Origin: CAYUPI01 sp964446585 | GTDB taxonomy: Bacteria; Verrucomicrobiota; Verrucomicrobiia; Limisphaerales; UBA8199 | Reading direction: 5' to 3' | DNA length: 64,000 nt | Assembly: GCA_964446585.1 (NCBI GenBank) | Contig: CAYUPI010000004.1 | Span: 62,001-126,000 of the forward strand | Shown here: positions 8,330 through 15,765 of the stretch, one piece after another | Layout of the letters: every line of letters begins with the position of its first letter | Position numbering within the stretch: position 1 is the stretch's first letter | Program-made: the position numbers and the translations under genes | Notes under the pieces: generated by a model | Seen by the model: the letters and a program-made list of their open reading frames with translations, nothing else | Database searches by the model: none | What the model was told of the DNA's origin: nothing

Positions 8330-8877
8330 AAATCAACCACTTCGAATCTGAGGAGCTCATTCAGTCTGTTCTTGAAACACTTGCTCAAGGTGAATCGCTG
8401 CTTACGAAACTGAGCGACGAAGACTACACGCGCAAAGTGGCCGTAGCTTTTAACGCATCCATCGGCGGGCATTACCGGCATTGCCTGGATCATTTCCGCA
8501 CCCTGCTGGACTCGACGGTTCAAGGTGATCTGAATTATGACCACCGGGAACGCGACACACTAATCGAGCATGACCGTTTTGCGGCCTTGAATGCAACACG
8601 AGAACTTCGAGAAGGCTACGAGCAGCTTGATCCAGATCTGTTACAACGCACGCTGAGTGTCACCTGCAAGACGAGCTACACGACGACCGGCTCACAAGCC
8701 TCGCCTTCGACGGTCGGTCGAGAAATCATGTACTCTGTGACGCACGCGGTGCATCACTACGCGCTCATCGGCATAATGTGCGGAGTTATGGGATTGAAGA
8801 TGCCGGCTGGCTTCGGCGTCGCGCCGAGCACTCTCAAGCACCTGGAAACCGTGGCAGCCGGCGTAAGGAGGCCCTGA
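8326..8877 (+). CDS. DinB-family protein
   Basis: The 183-residue protein fits the DinB/YfiT four-helix fold: a first helix with LIQSVLETLAQGESLLTKLS, the metal-site region ASIGGHYRHCLDHFRTLLDS and a final helix with SVTHAVHHYALIGIMC. The histidines in HYRHCLDHF and HAVHHY are the expected metal ligands. DinB-like proteins often act as metal-dependent thiol transferases. The four-base overlap with the DoxX gene shows it belongs to the same operon. Confidence 0.83.
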   Translation: MKINHFESEELIQSVLETLAQGESLLTKLSDEDYTRKVAVAFNASIGGHYRHCLDHFRTLLDSTVQGDLNYDHRERDTLIEHDRFAALNATRELREGYEQLDPDLLQRTLSVTCKTSYTTTGSQASPSTVGREIMYSVTHAVHHYALIGIMCGVMGLKMPAGFGVAPSTLKHLETVAAGVRRP

Positions 8878-8880
8878 TCA

Positions 8881-8966
8881 ATTTATGATTTATGATTTAT
8901 GATTTGTTTGGCGTGAGGGCTCAATCCTGGATCCTAAGTCCTAAATCCTAATTCATAAATCTTAAA
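8881..8966. repeat. Period-7 degenerate repeat tract
   Basis: Two blocks keep a strict 7-base period. ATTTATG occurs three times at 8881-8901, followed by ATTTGTT. From 8922 the units are CAATCCT, GGATCCT, AAGTCCT, AAATCCT, AATTCAT and AAATCTT. The tract fills the gap between the DinB stop and the DedA/ATP-grasp start, ending about ten bases before ATG 8977. It belongs to the heptad family seen elsewhere in the window. Confidence 0.8.
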
Positions 8967-8976
8967 CCAAGACCCA

Positions 8977-10629
8977 ATGACACAAACCCTTCCCTGGACG
9001 CCGCAGCAGATCGTCGAGTGGTTGCCATTCGCAAAGGCGGCCAGTTTCTTCCTGGCGACGTTCGTGCTGGAAGACGTCGCTGCTGTCGGCGCTGGCTTGT
9101 TACTCGCCACCGGTGGAATCTCCTGGCCGGTGGCATTTGCGGCTTGTTTCTTGGGTATCTGGATTGGCGACGTCGGGCTTTATGCCCTCGCCCGCTACGC
9201 GGGGCGGGGATGGTTCGAACGGTCCTCATTGCGCCGTTTTGCGAAAAAGGTGGTGAAAAGCGAACGCTGGTTCGCCGAACGAGGGACACCTATTCTAATT
9301 CTTAGCCGAATGCTCCCGGGCGCACGGCTGCCTACATATTTGGCAGCCGGTTTCTTGCGCCTGCCGCTGTCGAAGTTTCTGTCTGTAACTGGCGCAGCAT
9401 CATTCGGCTGGACACTCGCCGTCCTATGGCTGGCCCAAACGCTCGGCGTTCGGCTTGCCCATTGGCTGAACGCTTATAAGCACGGCGGCCTGATGCTGCT
9501 GGGGAGCGGAGTTGCACTGTTCATCGTGCTGCAAGTGACACGACGCGTAGCTGGGAAGGTGGATTTTCGCCATGCGGCAAATGCGCTAGGACGTTGGTTT
9601 CACTGGGAATTCTGGCCGGCATGGATGTTCTATCCGCCGGTCGCAGTCCACTGCTTGTGGCTTGCCCTCAAACACCGAGGGCTGGGTCTGCCGACCACAG
9701 CGAACCCAGGCATTTTCTCCGGCGGGGTAATTGGTGAATCGAAAACGGGTACACTGAAAGAGCTGCTTCTGACCAGCCCGGCCTTTACGGCCGAAGCCGC
9801 GGTGATCTCCGGTGACTCGGCCGAGGCGCGATTACTGTCTCTCGATGAAATCATCCTGCGTTTAAAGCTGAATTATCCGTTCATCATTAAACCGGATGTC
9901 GGCCAGCGTGGTCTGGGTGTCAAAGTCATTCGCACCCACCGGCAGGCGGAGGAGTACTTGCGGCAAACCTCGGCTGCCTTGGTGGTGCAGCGATATGCGC
10001 CCGGCCCGCTGGAAGTCGGCGTATTCTATTACCGCTTTCCTGACGAATCACGGGGACACATCTTTGCTATTACGGAAAAAATGTTCCCGGAGATTGTGGG
10101 TGATGGACGATCCGCGATCTCCGAACTAATCCGGCGCGACCCTCGCGCCCGGTTCATAGCAAGTAGGTATCTTTGTCGTTTTGAGTCGCGGCGGGACGAG
10201 GTCCTGACCACCGGAGAAGCGCTCAAGCTCGTCGAGGCTGGCAACCATGCGCAGGGTTGCATCTTTCAGGACGGGATGCACCTCTGCACTCCGGCGCTGG
10301 TCGAGCGCATTGATGAGATATCCCAAAGACTTTCCGGTTTTTACATCGGTCGCTATGACATCCGTTTCGCGAGCGAAGACGACTTACGTGCAGGGAAAAA
10401 CTTTCAGATTATCGAACTAAACGGCGCGGCTTCCGAAGCCACGAGCATTTACGACGCGCGCAATTCCCTCGCTGACGCTTACCGCACTCTTTTCCGGCAA
10501 TGGAATTTAGTGTTTGCCATAGGCGCGGTGAATCGCAAGCGCGGGTTCGCGCCGATGAAGCTTTCAGTCATCTGGCGCGAATGGCGGAAGTATTCTCGGC
10601 TTTCTTCCACCTACCCGGCAGCGGATTGA
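8977..10629 (+). CDS. DedA (VTT)-domain/ATP-grasp fusion protein
   Basis: The protein has 550 residues. Residues about 15-190 form a DedA/SNARE-associated membrane domain (AASFFLATFVLEDVAAVGAG, RMLPGARLPTYLAAGFLRLP and several hydrophobic helices). Residues about 245-520 look like an ATP-grasp ligase: LNYPFIIKPDVGQRGLGVKV, then ALVVQRYAPGPLEVGVFYYR and the metal-binding NFQIIELNGAASEATSIYD. DedA proteins include lipid scramblases or flippases, and ATP-grasp enzymes form amide or ester bonds through acyl-phosphates. A fusion suggests modification of a membrane lipid or carrier, which is inference. A heptad-repeat tract lies directly upstream. Confidence 0.83.
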   Translation: MTQTLPWTPQQIVEWLPFAKAASFFLATFVLEDVAAVGAGLLLATGGISWPVAFAACFLGIWIGDVGLYALARYAGRGWFERSSLRRFAKKVVKSERWFAERGTPILILSRMLPGARLPTYLAAGFLRLPLSKFLSVTGAASFGWTLAVLWLAQTLGVRLAHWLNAYKHGGLMLLGSGVALFIVLQVTRRVAGKVDFRHAANALGRWFHWEFWPAWMFYPPVAVHCLWLALKHRGLGLPTTANPGIFSGGVIGESKTGTLKELLLTSPAFTAEAAVISGDSAEARLLSLDEIILRLKLNYPFIIKPDVGQRGLGVKVIRTHRQAEEYLRQTSAALVVQRYAPGPLEVGVFYYRFPDESRGHIFAITEKMFPEIVGDGRSAISELIRRDPRARFIASRYLCRFESRRDEVLTTGEALKLVEAGNHAQGCIFQDGMHLCTPALVERIDEISQRLSGFYIGRYDIRFASEDDLRAGKNFQIIELNGAASEATSIYDARNSLADAYRTLFRQWNLVFAIGAVNRKRGFAPMKLSVIWREWRKYSRLSSTYPAAD

Positions 10630-10635
10630 GTTGCG

Positions 10636-11451
10636 ATGTGCTCCGTCACGTTCATCGCGCGCCGAAGGGGCTACTGTCTCGGCATGAATCGAGACGAGAA
10701 GCTGACACGACCGCCTGGTTTGCCGCCCACAACAAAGGAACGGAATGGGCGCAAGGTGCTTTGTCCATCCGAACCGAATGGCGGAACGTGGATCGCGGTG
10801 AATGACTCCGGCGCGTGTCTGGCGCTGATAAACTGGTATTCCGTTCCTCAAAGAGTTCAGCGGAAATCCATCAGCCGGGGCGAAGTCGTGAGCAAGAGCT
10901 GTTCAGCCGCTTCACCCGGCGTTGTGGACGCCAGCCTACAACGCTTGCCGCTTAGGCGCATTAATCCTTTTCGCCTCATCGGAATCTTCCCTGCGATTAA
11001 CGAGATCCATCAATGGCGATGGAATTTGAGGCGGTTGATTCGGGAGAAACACCTGTGGAAGACTCAGCAGTGGATTTCCTCTGGATTCGATGAGCCGACA
11101 GCGCAGTACGTGCGAAGCAGGACATTTCAGCTCGCGCTTCGTCAACACTCGGCAGGCCGCGCGGAATGGTTGCGGCGGTTACATCGCTCCCATACGCCTC
11201 AATCCGGTCCGTTCTCAACCTGTATGCATCGCGCCGACGCCGCGACAGTCAGTTACACCGAAGTTGGTGTGTCGTCACGTCATGCCACGATGGGTTATCA
11301 TGCCTACTCGCCGTGCAACTCCATAAACCGGTCGGAAAAGATACAGCCTGATGAGCGGCGTGGCCCAACAAACGTTAGCCAGCACAGCGCGTCCCTTGCG
11401 TTATCGGCGGTTCTCCGTAATAACTTTCGCACCCAGCGTTCGCAGCGATAG
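10636..11451 (+). CDS. NRDE (TANGO2-like) family protein, unusual C-terminus
   Basis: The N-terminus MCSVTFIARRRGYCLGMNRD followed by EKLTRPPGLPP and GGTWIAVNDSGACLALINWY is the NRDE/TANGO2 signature, a family of Ntn-hydrolase-like fold with Cys2 as the possible nucleophile. The conserved HRADAATVSYTEV and YSPC near residue 227 usually come close to the end. Here the frame continues about 45 residues (INRSEKIQPDERRG and on) with no family resemblance, so the end may be altered by mutation. It starts six bases after the DedA/ATP-grasp stop, so the genes are probably co-transcribed. Confidence 0.72.
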   Translation: MCSVTFIARRRGYCLGMNRDEKLTRPPGLPPTTKERNGRKVLCPSEPNGGTWIAVNDSGACLALINWYSVPQRVQRKSISRGEVVSKSCSAASPGVVDASLQRLPLRRINPFRLIGIFPAINEIHQWRWNLRRLIREKHLWKTQQWISSGFDEPTAQYVRSRTFQLALRQHSAGRAEWLRRLHRSHTPQSGPFSTCMHRADAATVSYTEVGVSSRHATMGYHAYSPCNSINRSEKIQPDERRGPTNVSQHSASLALSAVLRNNFRTQRSQR

Positions 11452-11853
11452 GCTAGGCGTTGAAGAGCAAGTGGAAGCACGTGCGAAAGAGCCGGGCAGA
11501 CTTGCTCGCTTTGAGATAATTCAATCGATCCGCAAGCTATTGCGACATCGATGTTTTCCACTATTTTGAATCACCAGTTCCGACAATTTTGTTCTCACTT
11601 GTATTCTCACTTTTGAAGATGGAGCCATCGATTTTGTTCGCCCGGGTGTGGCGATGTGCGTTTCTTTTGGTGGAGTTGATGGAGTTGGTGGAGCCGTCCG
11701 TATGCTGATGGGGATAAGAGAGTTGGCTGGATTGATCCTCGTTTGATGCGAGCAAGGCCGAGCAGAGGTAGTGTGAAAAAAGGCAACGAATGACGCTTCG
11801 TTGCCTTATAGGATTCGATTTACTCGTAACTGGCATTGGCATTCCTTTTTGGG
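11452..11853. other. Intergenic stretch with no recognised gene
   Basis: Apart from the terminator hairpin at 11775-11807 I see no supported gene here. A 198-codon minus-strand reading across it (to 12157) has low-complexity composition and overlaps the better supported XRE gene, so it was not called. Confidence 0.5.
11775..11807 (-). terminator. Rho-independent terminator of the XRE gene
   Basis: An 11-base perfect stem (AAGGCAACGAA at 11780-11790 pairing with TTCGTTGCCTT at 11797-11807) has a six-base loop. A run of A at 11775-11780 becomes the U-tract on the minus strand. It lies about 50 bases past the stop of the XRE-type gene. Confidence 0.78.
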
Positions 11854-12129
11854 TCAAAGCGTCGTGAGAATTGAGCGGATGGCGGGCCAAAACTGCTTTA
11901 CAGGTCGAACCCGGCCTGCTTCCCAGTTTTTGATACTTTCGATGCTGGCACCGATTTGTGTGGCCAGAGCTTCCTGGGTAAGGCTTGACTGTCGTCGATA
12001 CTTTGTTAAACAATCCCGCAATGGCAGAGGGTTGTTTCTCCAGGGTGGCGAATCGGGCCTTATGGCCCATACGGCCAAGTGAGAAAATGGGCGCACAAAC
12101 ACTCCTTTCCGCCAGTTTTTCGATGGCAC
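11854..12129 (-). CDS. XRE-family helix-turn-helix regulator (91 aa)
   Basis: The C-terminal 55 residues are a classic HTH of the XRE type: PLPLRDCLTKYRRQSSLTQE, then LATQIGASIESIKNWEAGRV and a closing WPAIRSIL. The conserved SLTQE-A-L-A and SIKNWEAGR positions place recognition helices. The N-terminal 35 residues are not conserved, so translation may start later. It is divergent from htpX with about 58 bases between the gene starts, so it could control htpX as well as itself (inference). A terminator follows at 11775-11807. Confidence 0.75.
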   Translation of the reverse strand: MPSKNWRKGVFVRPFSHLAVWAIRPDSPPWRNNPLPLRDCLTKYRRQSSLTQEALATQIGASIESIKNWEAGRVRPVKQFWPAIRSILTTL

Positions 12130-12187
12130 TTGCGGGCCCCACAGAGGGGCTGTTCAACCCGCGAAAAAAGTTTAGATTGGGACAGCT

Positions 12188-13111
12188 ATGAAAATCATGC
12201 AGATGACGAAACGGATTTTCCTGTTTGTGTTGGTGAACATCCTCGTGATGCTCACCATCACGGTAATCCTGGGCCTGCTGAGGGTCGGGAATTATTTCCC
12301 TGCGGGGGGGCTCGCTGGTCTGGCAGTGACGTGCCTGGTCTGGGGCTTCACCGGGTCGTTGATTTCCCTCGCGCTATCGAGGGTGATGGCCAAGTGGTTT
12401 ATGGGGGTGAAAGTGATCCCTCCCGACACCTCCGAAACCGAGCTCAGACAATTGGTCGAGACGGTGCACGGTTTGGCCCGCGGTGCCGGCCTGCCGGCAT
12501 TGCCCGAAGTAGGTATTTACGAATCGGACGAGGTGAATGCTTTTGCGACCGGACCGACCCGAAGCCGTGCCCTGGTGGCGGTGTCAACCGGCTTGCTGCA
12601 GAGAATGGGCACGCGCGAGGTCGAAGGGGTGTTGGGACATGAGATCACCCACGTGGCCAACGGCGACATGGTCACGATGACGCTGATTCAGGGCGTGATT
12701 AACGCTTTTGTGCTGTTCCTGTCCCGCGTGCTTGCTTTTGTGGTAGGCCAGGCGATGCGTTCGCGTGATGATCGCGACAGCGGCGGGGGAGGGCTCGAAT
12801 TCCTGCTCGTGATAGTATTTCAAATCGTGTTTTCCATATTGGGGACGCTTGTCGTCTGTTGGTTTTCCCGAGTTCGTGAGTTCCGGGCAGACGCGGGAGG
12901 CGCGCGCCTGGCCGGTCGCGAAAATATGATCAATGCGCTGCGGGCGCTAGCGCGCCTGCAAGATCCGGAGATTGCCGCCGCGGAGGCACAGCGGGCGCAG
13001 GCGTTTCAATCTCTGAAGATTTCAGGCCGCTCTGGCGGGCTGCTGGCGCTGTTTGCGACGCATCCTCCGTTGGCGGAGCGCATCGCTCGCCTCGAGCAGG
13101 GAACGGTTTAG
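12188..13111 (+). CDS. htpX: Membrane zinc metalloprotease HtpX
   Basis: The 307-residue protein matches HtpX in length and layout. Two N-terminal membrane helices (IFLFVLVNILVMLTITVILG, LAGLAVTCLVWGFTGSLISL) precede the zinc-binding HEITH at residues 151-155. Two more helices follow (IQGVINAFVLFLSRVLAFVV, FLLVIVFQIVFSILGTLVVC), then the third ligand region SRVREFRADAGG. The family degrades damaged membrane proteins under envelope stress. FATHPPLAERIARL near the end is also typical. The divergent XRE gene upstream could regulate it. Confidence 0.93.
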   Translation: MKIMQMTKRIFLFVLVNILVMLTITVILGLLRVGNYFPAGGLAGLAVTCLVWGFTGSLISLALSRVMAKWFMGVKVIPPDTSETELRQLVETVHGLARGAGLPALPEVGIYESDEVNAFATGPTRSRALVAVSTGLLQRMGTREVEGVLGHEITHVANGDMVTMTLIQGVINAFVLFLSRVLAFVVGQAMRSRDDRDSGGGGLEFLLVIVFQIVFSILGTLVVCWFSRVREFRADAGGARLAGRENMINALRALARLQDPEIAAAEAQRAQAFQSLKISGRSGGLLALFATHPPLAERIARLEQGTV

Positions 13112-13150
13112 AGGCGGATCAGTCTCCGATTTTATCTTCGCTGCCCCAAT

Positions 13151-13232
13151 TGTAGGAGACGAGGCTACGAGTCTCTGATCAGCTCCTCAGGCGCACTGAG
13201 AGGATCAGAGACTCGTTACCTCGTCTCCTACA
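13151..13232. repeat. 82-bp near-perfect palindromic element
   Basis: Two 30-base arms (13151-13180 and 13203-13232) are reverse complements except at two adjacent positions, around a 22-base centre that can itself partly pair. The outer arm begins TGTAGGAGACGAGG. It lies 39 bases after the htpX stop and upstream of the prepilin gene. It has no coding potential and looks like a REP/MITE-type dispersed palindrome; a role as transcription terminator is also possible. Confidence 0.85.
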
Positions 13233-13302
13233 ACAAACCTGGTCAAGTTGAAGACTGCTGAAGGGAGGGCTCCCCTCTTGACGCGACATCTGATTCGGGG
13301 GT

Positions 13303-14154
13303 ATGGGTTGTGGGAGCACCACGGAATTTATGCAATGGAGAGCGAAACCTCCTGTCGCCGCGCGCGGTTTCACGCTGATTGAACTGCTGGTGGTGATTGC
13401 CATTATCGCGATTCTTGCGGCACTGCTGCTCCCGGCGCTGTCCCGGGCCAAAGCGAAAGCCCAAACCGTGACCTGCGCCTCAAACATGAAGAACTGGGGT
13501 TATGCCACGGTGATGTATCTAGGTGATTTTGAGGACAAGATCCCCTACTTCGGCGATAACAGCGACGACTACTCCCAGCAATTCTGGCACGCGAAACTGG
13601 CGCCGTATGTCGTCAAAGCGACTCAAGGAGGCATCATTTTCAACGTGACCGACATCTACACGAACAACGTGCGCAAGTGCCCGGGCGGCAGTTTAGGTCC
13701 TGTGCCCTTTTCCAAGGGGGAAGCTGCGACCTGGTCGGGCTATTGGAACTGCTGGATCGGCGCGAACTTCAGTTACGGCAACAGGCCAAACTTTAGGCTG
13801 GCCGCCCCGTTCTTTTACGCGCTGCTGAGCGGCACGCGCAACGCGCCGTTGAAAGCGACCCAAATCCGCAAGCCTGCCGATGCGCTGATGTTTATGGATT
13901 CAATCAGCCATTACATTTATTCTCCAGTCGAGCCGGCGTATAATTTTACCCTGGACATGAACGGTGACCGCATTCCCGACACGATGCCACAGTACCCGGA
14001 CGTTCCTTTCAATAATGCCCGACCAACGGTGCATAGCGACGGTGCGAACACAACGTTATTGGACGGCCACGTCGAACGCGTGTCGTTCAAGAAATTGTGG
14101 CAGGTGGACAAATCCAACAAAGTCGTCCACTCCTTCTGGTATCTGGATGATTAA
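13303..14154 (+). CDS. Prepilin-type pseudopilin with H-x9-DG C-terminal signature
   Basis: The 283-residue protein has a type IV prepilin N-terminus: cleavage after G in ARGFTLIELLVVIAI with the E5 glutamate, followed by the long hydrophobic helix to LLLPALSRAKAKAQ. The C-terminal part carries HSDGANTTLLDGHV, the H-x9-DG signature of the large pseudopilin families in Verrucomicrobiota, Lentisphaerae and Planctomycetes. These proteins are processed by prepilin peptidase; their job is not established. The 18-residue lead before the cleavage site is slightly long, so a start at Met10 is possible. Confidence 0.9.
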   Translation: MGCGSTTEFMQWRAKPPVAARGFTLIELLVVIAIIAILAALLLPALSRAKAKAQTVTCASNMKNWGYATVMYLGDFEDKIPYFGDNSDDYSQQFWHAKLAPYVVKATQGGIIFNVTDIYTNNVRKCPGGSLGPVPFSKGEAATWSGYWNCWIGANFSYGNRPNFRLAAPFFYALLSGTRNAPLKATQIRKPADALMFMDSISHYIYSPVEPAYNFTLDMNGDRIPDTMPQYPDVPFNNARPTVHSDGANTTLLDGHVERVSFKKLWQVDKSNKVVHSFWYLDD

Positions 14155-14204
14155 GCGCGTGTCGATGGTGGTGACAAGCGAACGAATGCAATACGAACAA
14201 GAAG

Positions 14205-14250
14205 CCTCCTCTCCTCGACCCTCTCCTCCAAAGGAAGAGAGGGGGAACCG
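14205..14250. repeat. Dispersed imperfect palindrome (SPRPSPPKEERG-type)
   Basis: CCCTCTCCTCC (14219-14229) pairs with GGAAGAGAGGG (14233-14243) around AAA with one mismatch. Read in one frame, the surrounding sequence gives SSPRPSPPKEERG, a peptide familiar as the accidental translation of a widely dispersed intergenic palindrome. It lies between the prepilin and PH-like genes. Confidence 0.6.
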
Positions 14251-14326
14251 GCGGCGCTCGTTGTAAAGGCGGGACTGTTACGCCGCACTCGACAGTTGGA
14301 ACTGAATATGTTCGCATGGTGACCCT

Positions 14327-14644
14327 ATGCCGACCGAGAGCTTTCAAGCCAGCCGATGGACACGGGGCAACCTGCTATTCCCTACGTACATTGAGGTCAG
14401 TGACAGAGCCGTGAGCCGCCGCAAACGGTCCTGGTTTCGAATGGATGAGATGAGCATGAGCATCAGCAAAGTGGCTTCGGTGCACATCAAGACCGGCCTG
14501 ATTTGGTCGGAGATCCTGATCGAGTCTTCCGGGGGCACAGATCCCATGGCCAGTCACGGTCATAAGAAGGGCGACGCGCAGCGGATTAAGGAATTGATCG
14601 AGAATGCGCAAGCGACCTTGGCCAGCAAACCGCAGGTGGAATGA
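14327..14644 (+). CDS. Small bacterial PH-like domain protein
   Basis: The 105-residue product is hydrophilic and has a beta-rich pattern ending in a helix: LLFPTYIEVSDRAVSRRKRS, then SMSISKVASVHIKTGLIWSE and ILIESSGGTD, closing with the helix DAQRIKELIENAQATL. This layout resembles a bacterial pleckstrin-homology-like domain. There is no signal or membrane segment. A role cannot be assigned. It is followed by a heptad repeat tract and a convergent DUF72 gene. Confidence 0.6.
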   Translation: MPTESFQASRWTRGNLLFPTYIEVSDRAVSRRKRSWFRMDEMSMSISKVASVHIKTGLIWSEILIESSGGTDPMASHGHKKGDAQRIKELIENAQATLASKPQVE

Positions 14645-14703
14645 CAGATGACGAAGGAATTTGGATTCAATGTTTGCAACGCCACGACAGGAACGTTTCG
14701 TTG

Positions 14704-14759
14704 AGAATTCGACATTCGGATTTCGGGCTTCTTTCGTCATGTGTCCTTTGTCATTCGTT
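14704..14759. repeat. Period-7 degenerate repeat tract overlapping the DUF72 3' end
   Basis: Successive units are GAATTCG, ACATTCG, GATTTCG, GGCTTCT, TTCGTCA, TGTGTCC, TTTGTCA and TTCGTTC. The tract shares the order TTCGGATTTC..., then CTTTGTCATTCGT with the tract at 63916-63964, so the two are related copies. Its end overlaps the last codons and stop of the DUF72 gene (14751-14753 is TGA on the minus strand). Confidence 0.8.
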
Positions 14760-15704
14760 CGTTAATCCCGCCTTCTCGATCATGGCTGCGATAGTGTGGA
14801 GCGCATTGCCTTCCAAGCGATTGTTCACGAAAACAAAAGTCCGCCGTTGCGGGCCGGTCTGGGCGCCTTCTCGAAGCAACGCGGCGCCGGCGGCGCGAGC
14901 GTCGGGATTGGCATCCTTGGTCCGGTCGTAGGGCTCGAAGAGTTTGACGGATTCTTCGTATTTTCGGCCCGGCTTGAGCAGAAACCGGGCGGCGCTTAGA
15001 GAGGGATTGGTTCGGCAACGCGGCAGCGCCATCTGCTCGCTCACCGAAGGCATGTCCGCCCAGGAATTAAAGACATGGGCCACACCGTGGCGCTGGAGCA
15101 CCGAAAAGTATTCTTCGTGGAGAAAATGCTTGTTGCGCATCTCCACCCCATAAGGCCAGCCGCTGGGAAGTTTGCCAAGAAAGGTATCGAGGTCGGCGGC
15201 GAAATCCCGGCCAAATTTGTAGTCGGCCGGATAGAATCTCGAAAATTCGAAGAGCAGCACGCCGATGTTATTCCGGAACGGCTCGCAAGGCTTTAGAAAG
15301 GCTGTTGAAAAGAGGTCGGCGTTGAGGAAGTTCTCGTTCGTCTTTCCGGCGCGGAGGCCGAAGCGCGGCAAGTTTGAGAATTTTTTGATGGTGATCTCGT
15401 CCGTCACCTTCAAACCAAACTGGAAGTCGTCCGGCACAGCCGTCGCCATTCGCTCGAGATAACGATCATCGGGAAACTTGTAATAGGCGGCATCCACGCA
15501 GACGGTTTTGAATACCTCGCCATATTCCGCCAGGCAATTTTGCTCGAAGCGCGATTGGGAGAATCGCCCGCGCCAAACGTATCGATCCTCCTGGTAAAGC
15601 TGGCCGCGCCAACCCGGGTATTTCCAGGAAGAGGTGCCAATGAACACGCCGCGCGCGGCCAGGGTCGCCGCCGCGGATTTGATTTTGTCACGGTTGAAAT
15701 CCAT
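14751..15704 (-). CDS. DUF72 domain-containing protein
   Basis: The 317-residue protein has the DUF72 TIM-barrel pattern: GVFIGTSSWKYPGWRGQLYQ, then VCVDAAYYKFPDDRYLERMA, FQFGLKVTDEITIKKF and VLLFEFSRFYPADY, with YGVEMRNKHFLHEEYF, VAHVFNSWADMP and TFVFVNNRLEGNALHTIAAM near the end. The function is unknown, although some relatives accompany nuclease or cofactor genes. ATG 15704 is chosen because the barrel begins 20 residues later. The frame stays open to 16100, but that part lies over the MFS gene. The last residues are encoded by heptad repeats. Confidence 0.86.
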   Translation of the reverse strand: MDFNRDKIKSAAATLAARGVFIGTSSWKYPGWRGQLYQEDRYVWRGRFSQSRFEQNCLAEYGEVFKTVCVDAAYYKFPDDRYLERMATAVPDDFQFGLKVTDEITIKKFSNLPRFGLRAGKTNENFLNADLFSTAFLKPCEPFRNNIGVLLFEFSRFYPADYKFGRDFAADLDTFLGKLPSGWPYGVEMRNKHFLHEEYFSVLQRHGVAHVFNSWADMPSVSEQMALPRCRTNPSLSAARFLLKPGRKYEESVKLFEPYDRTKDANPDARAAGAALLREGAQTGPQRRTFVFVNNRLEGNALHTIAAMIEKAGLTNE

Positions 15705-15765
15705 GTCGTTGCACGCTTCGGCCGACCGTTTCGTTTTCCTTTCGCCGGCTGCCGCTCCCAGACGG

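Noticed and set aside
11561..12157. 198-codon minus-strand open frame
   Set aside because: Low-complexity Ser/Asn/His-rich sequence, no domain, crosses a clear terminator and overlaps the XRE gene, which has a real HTH.
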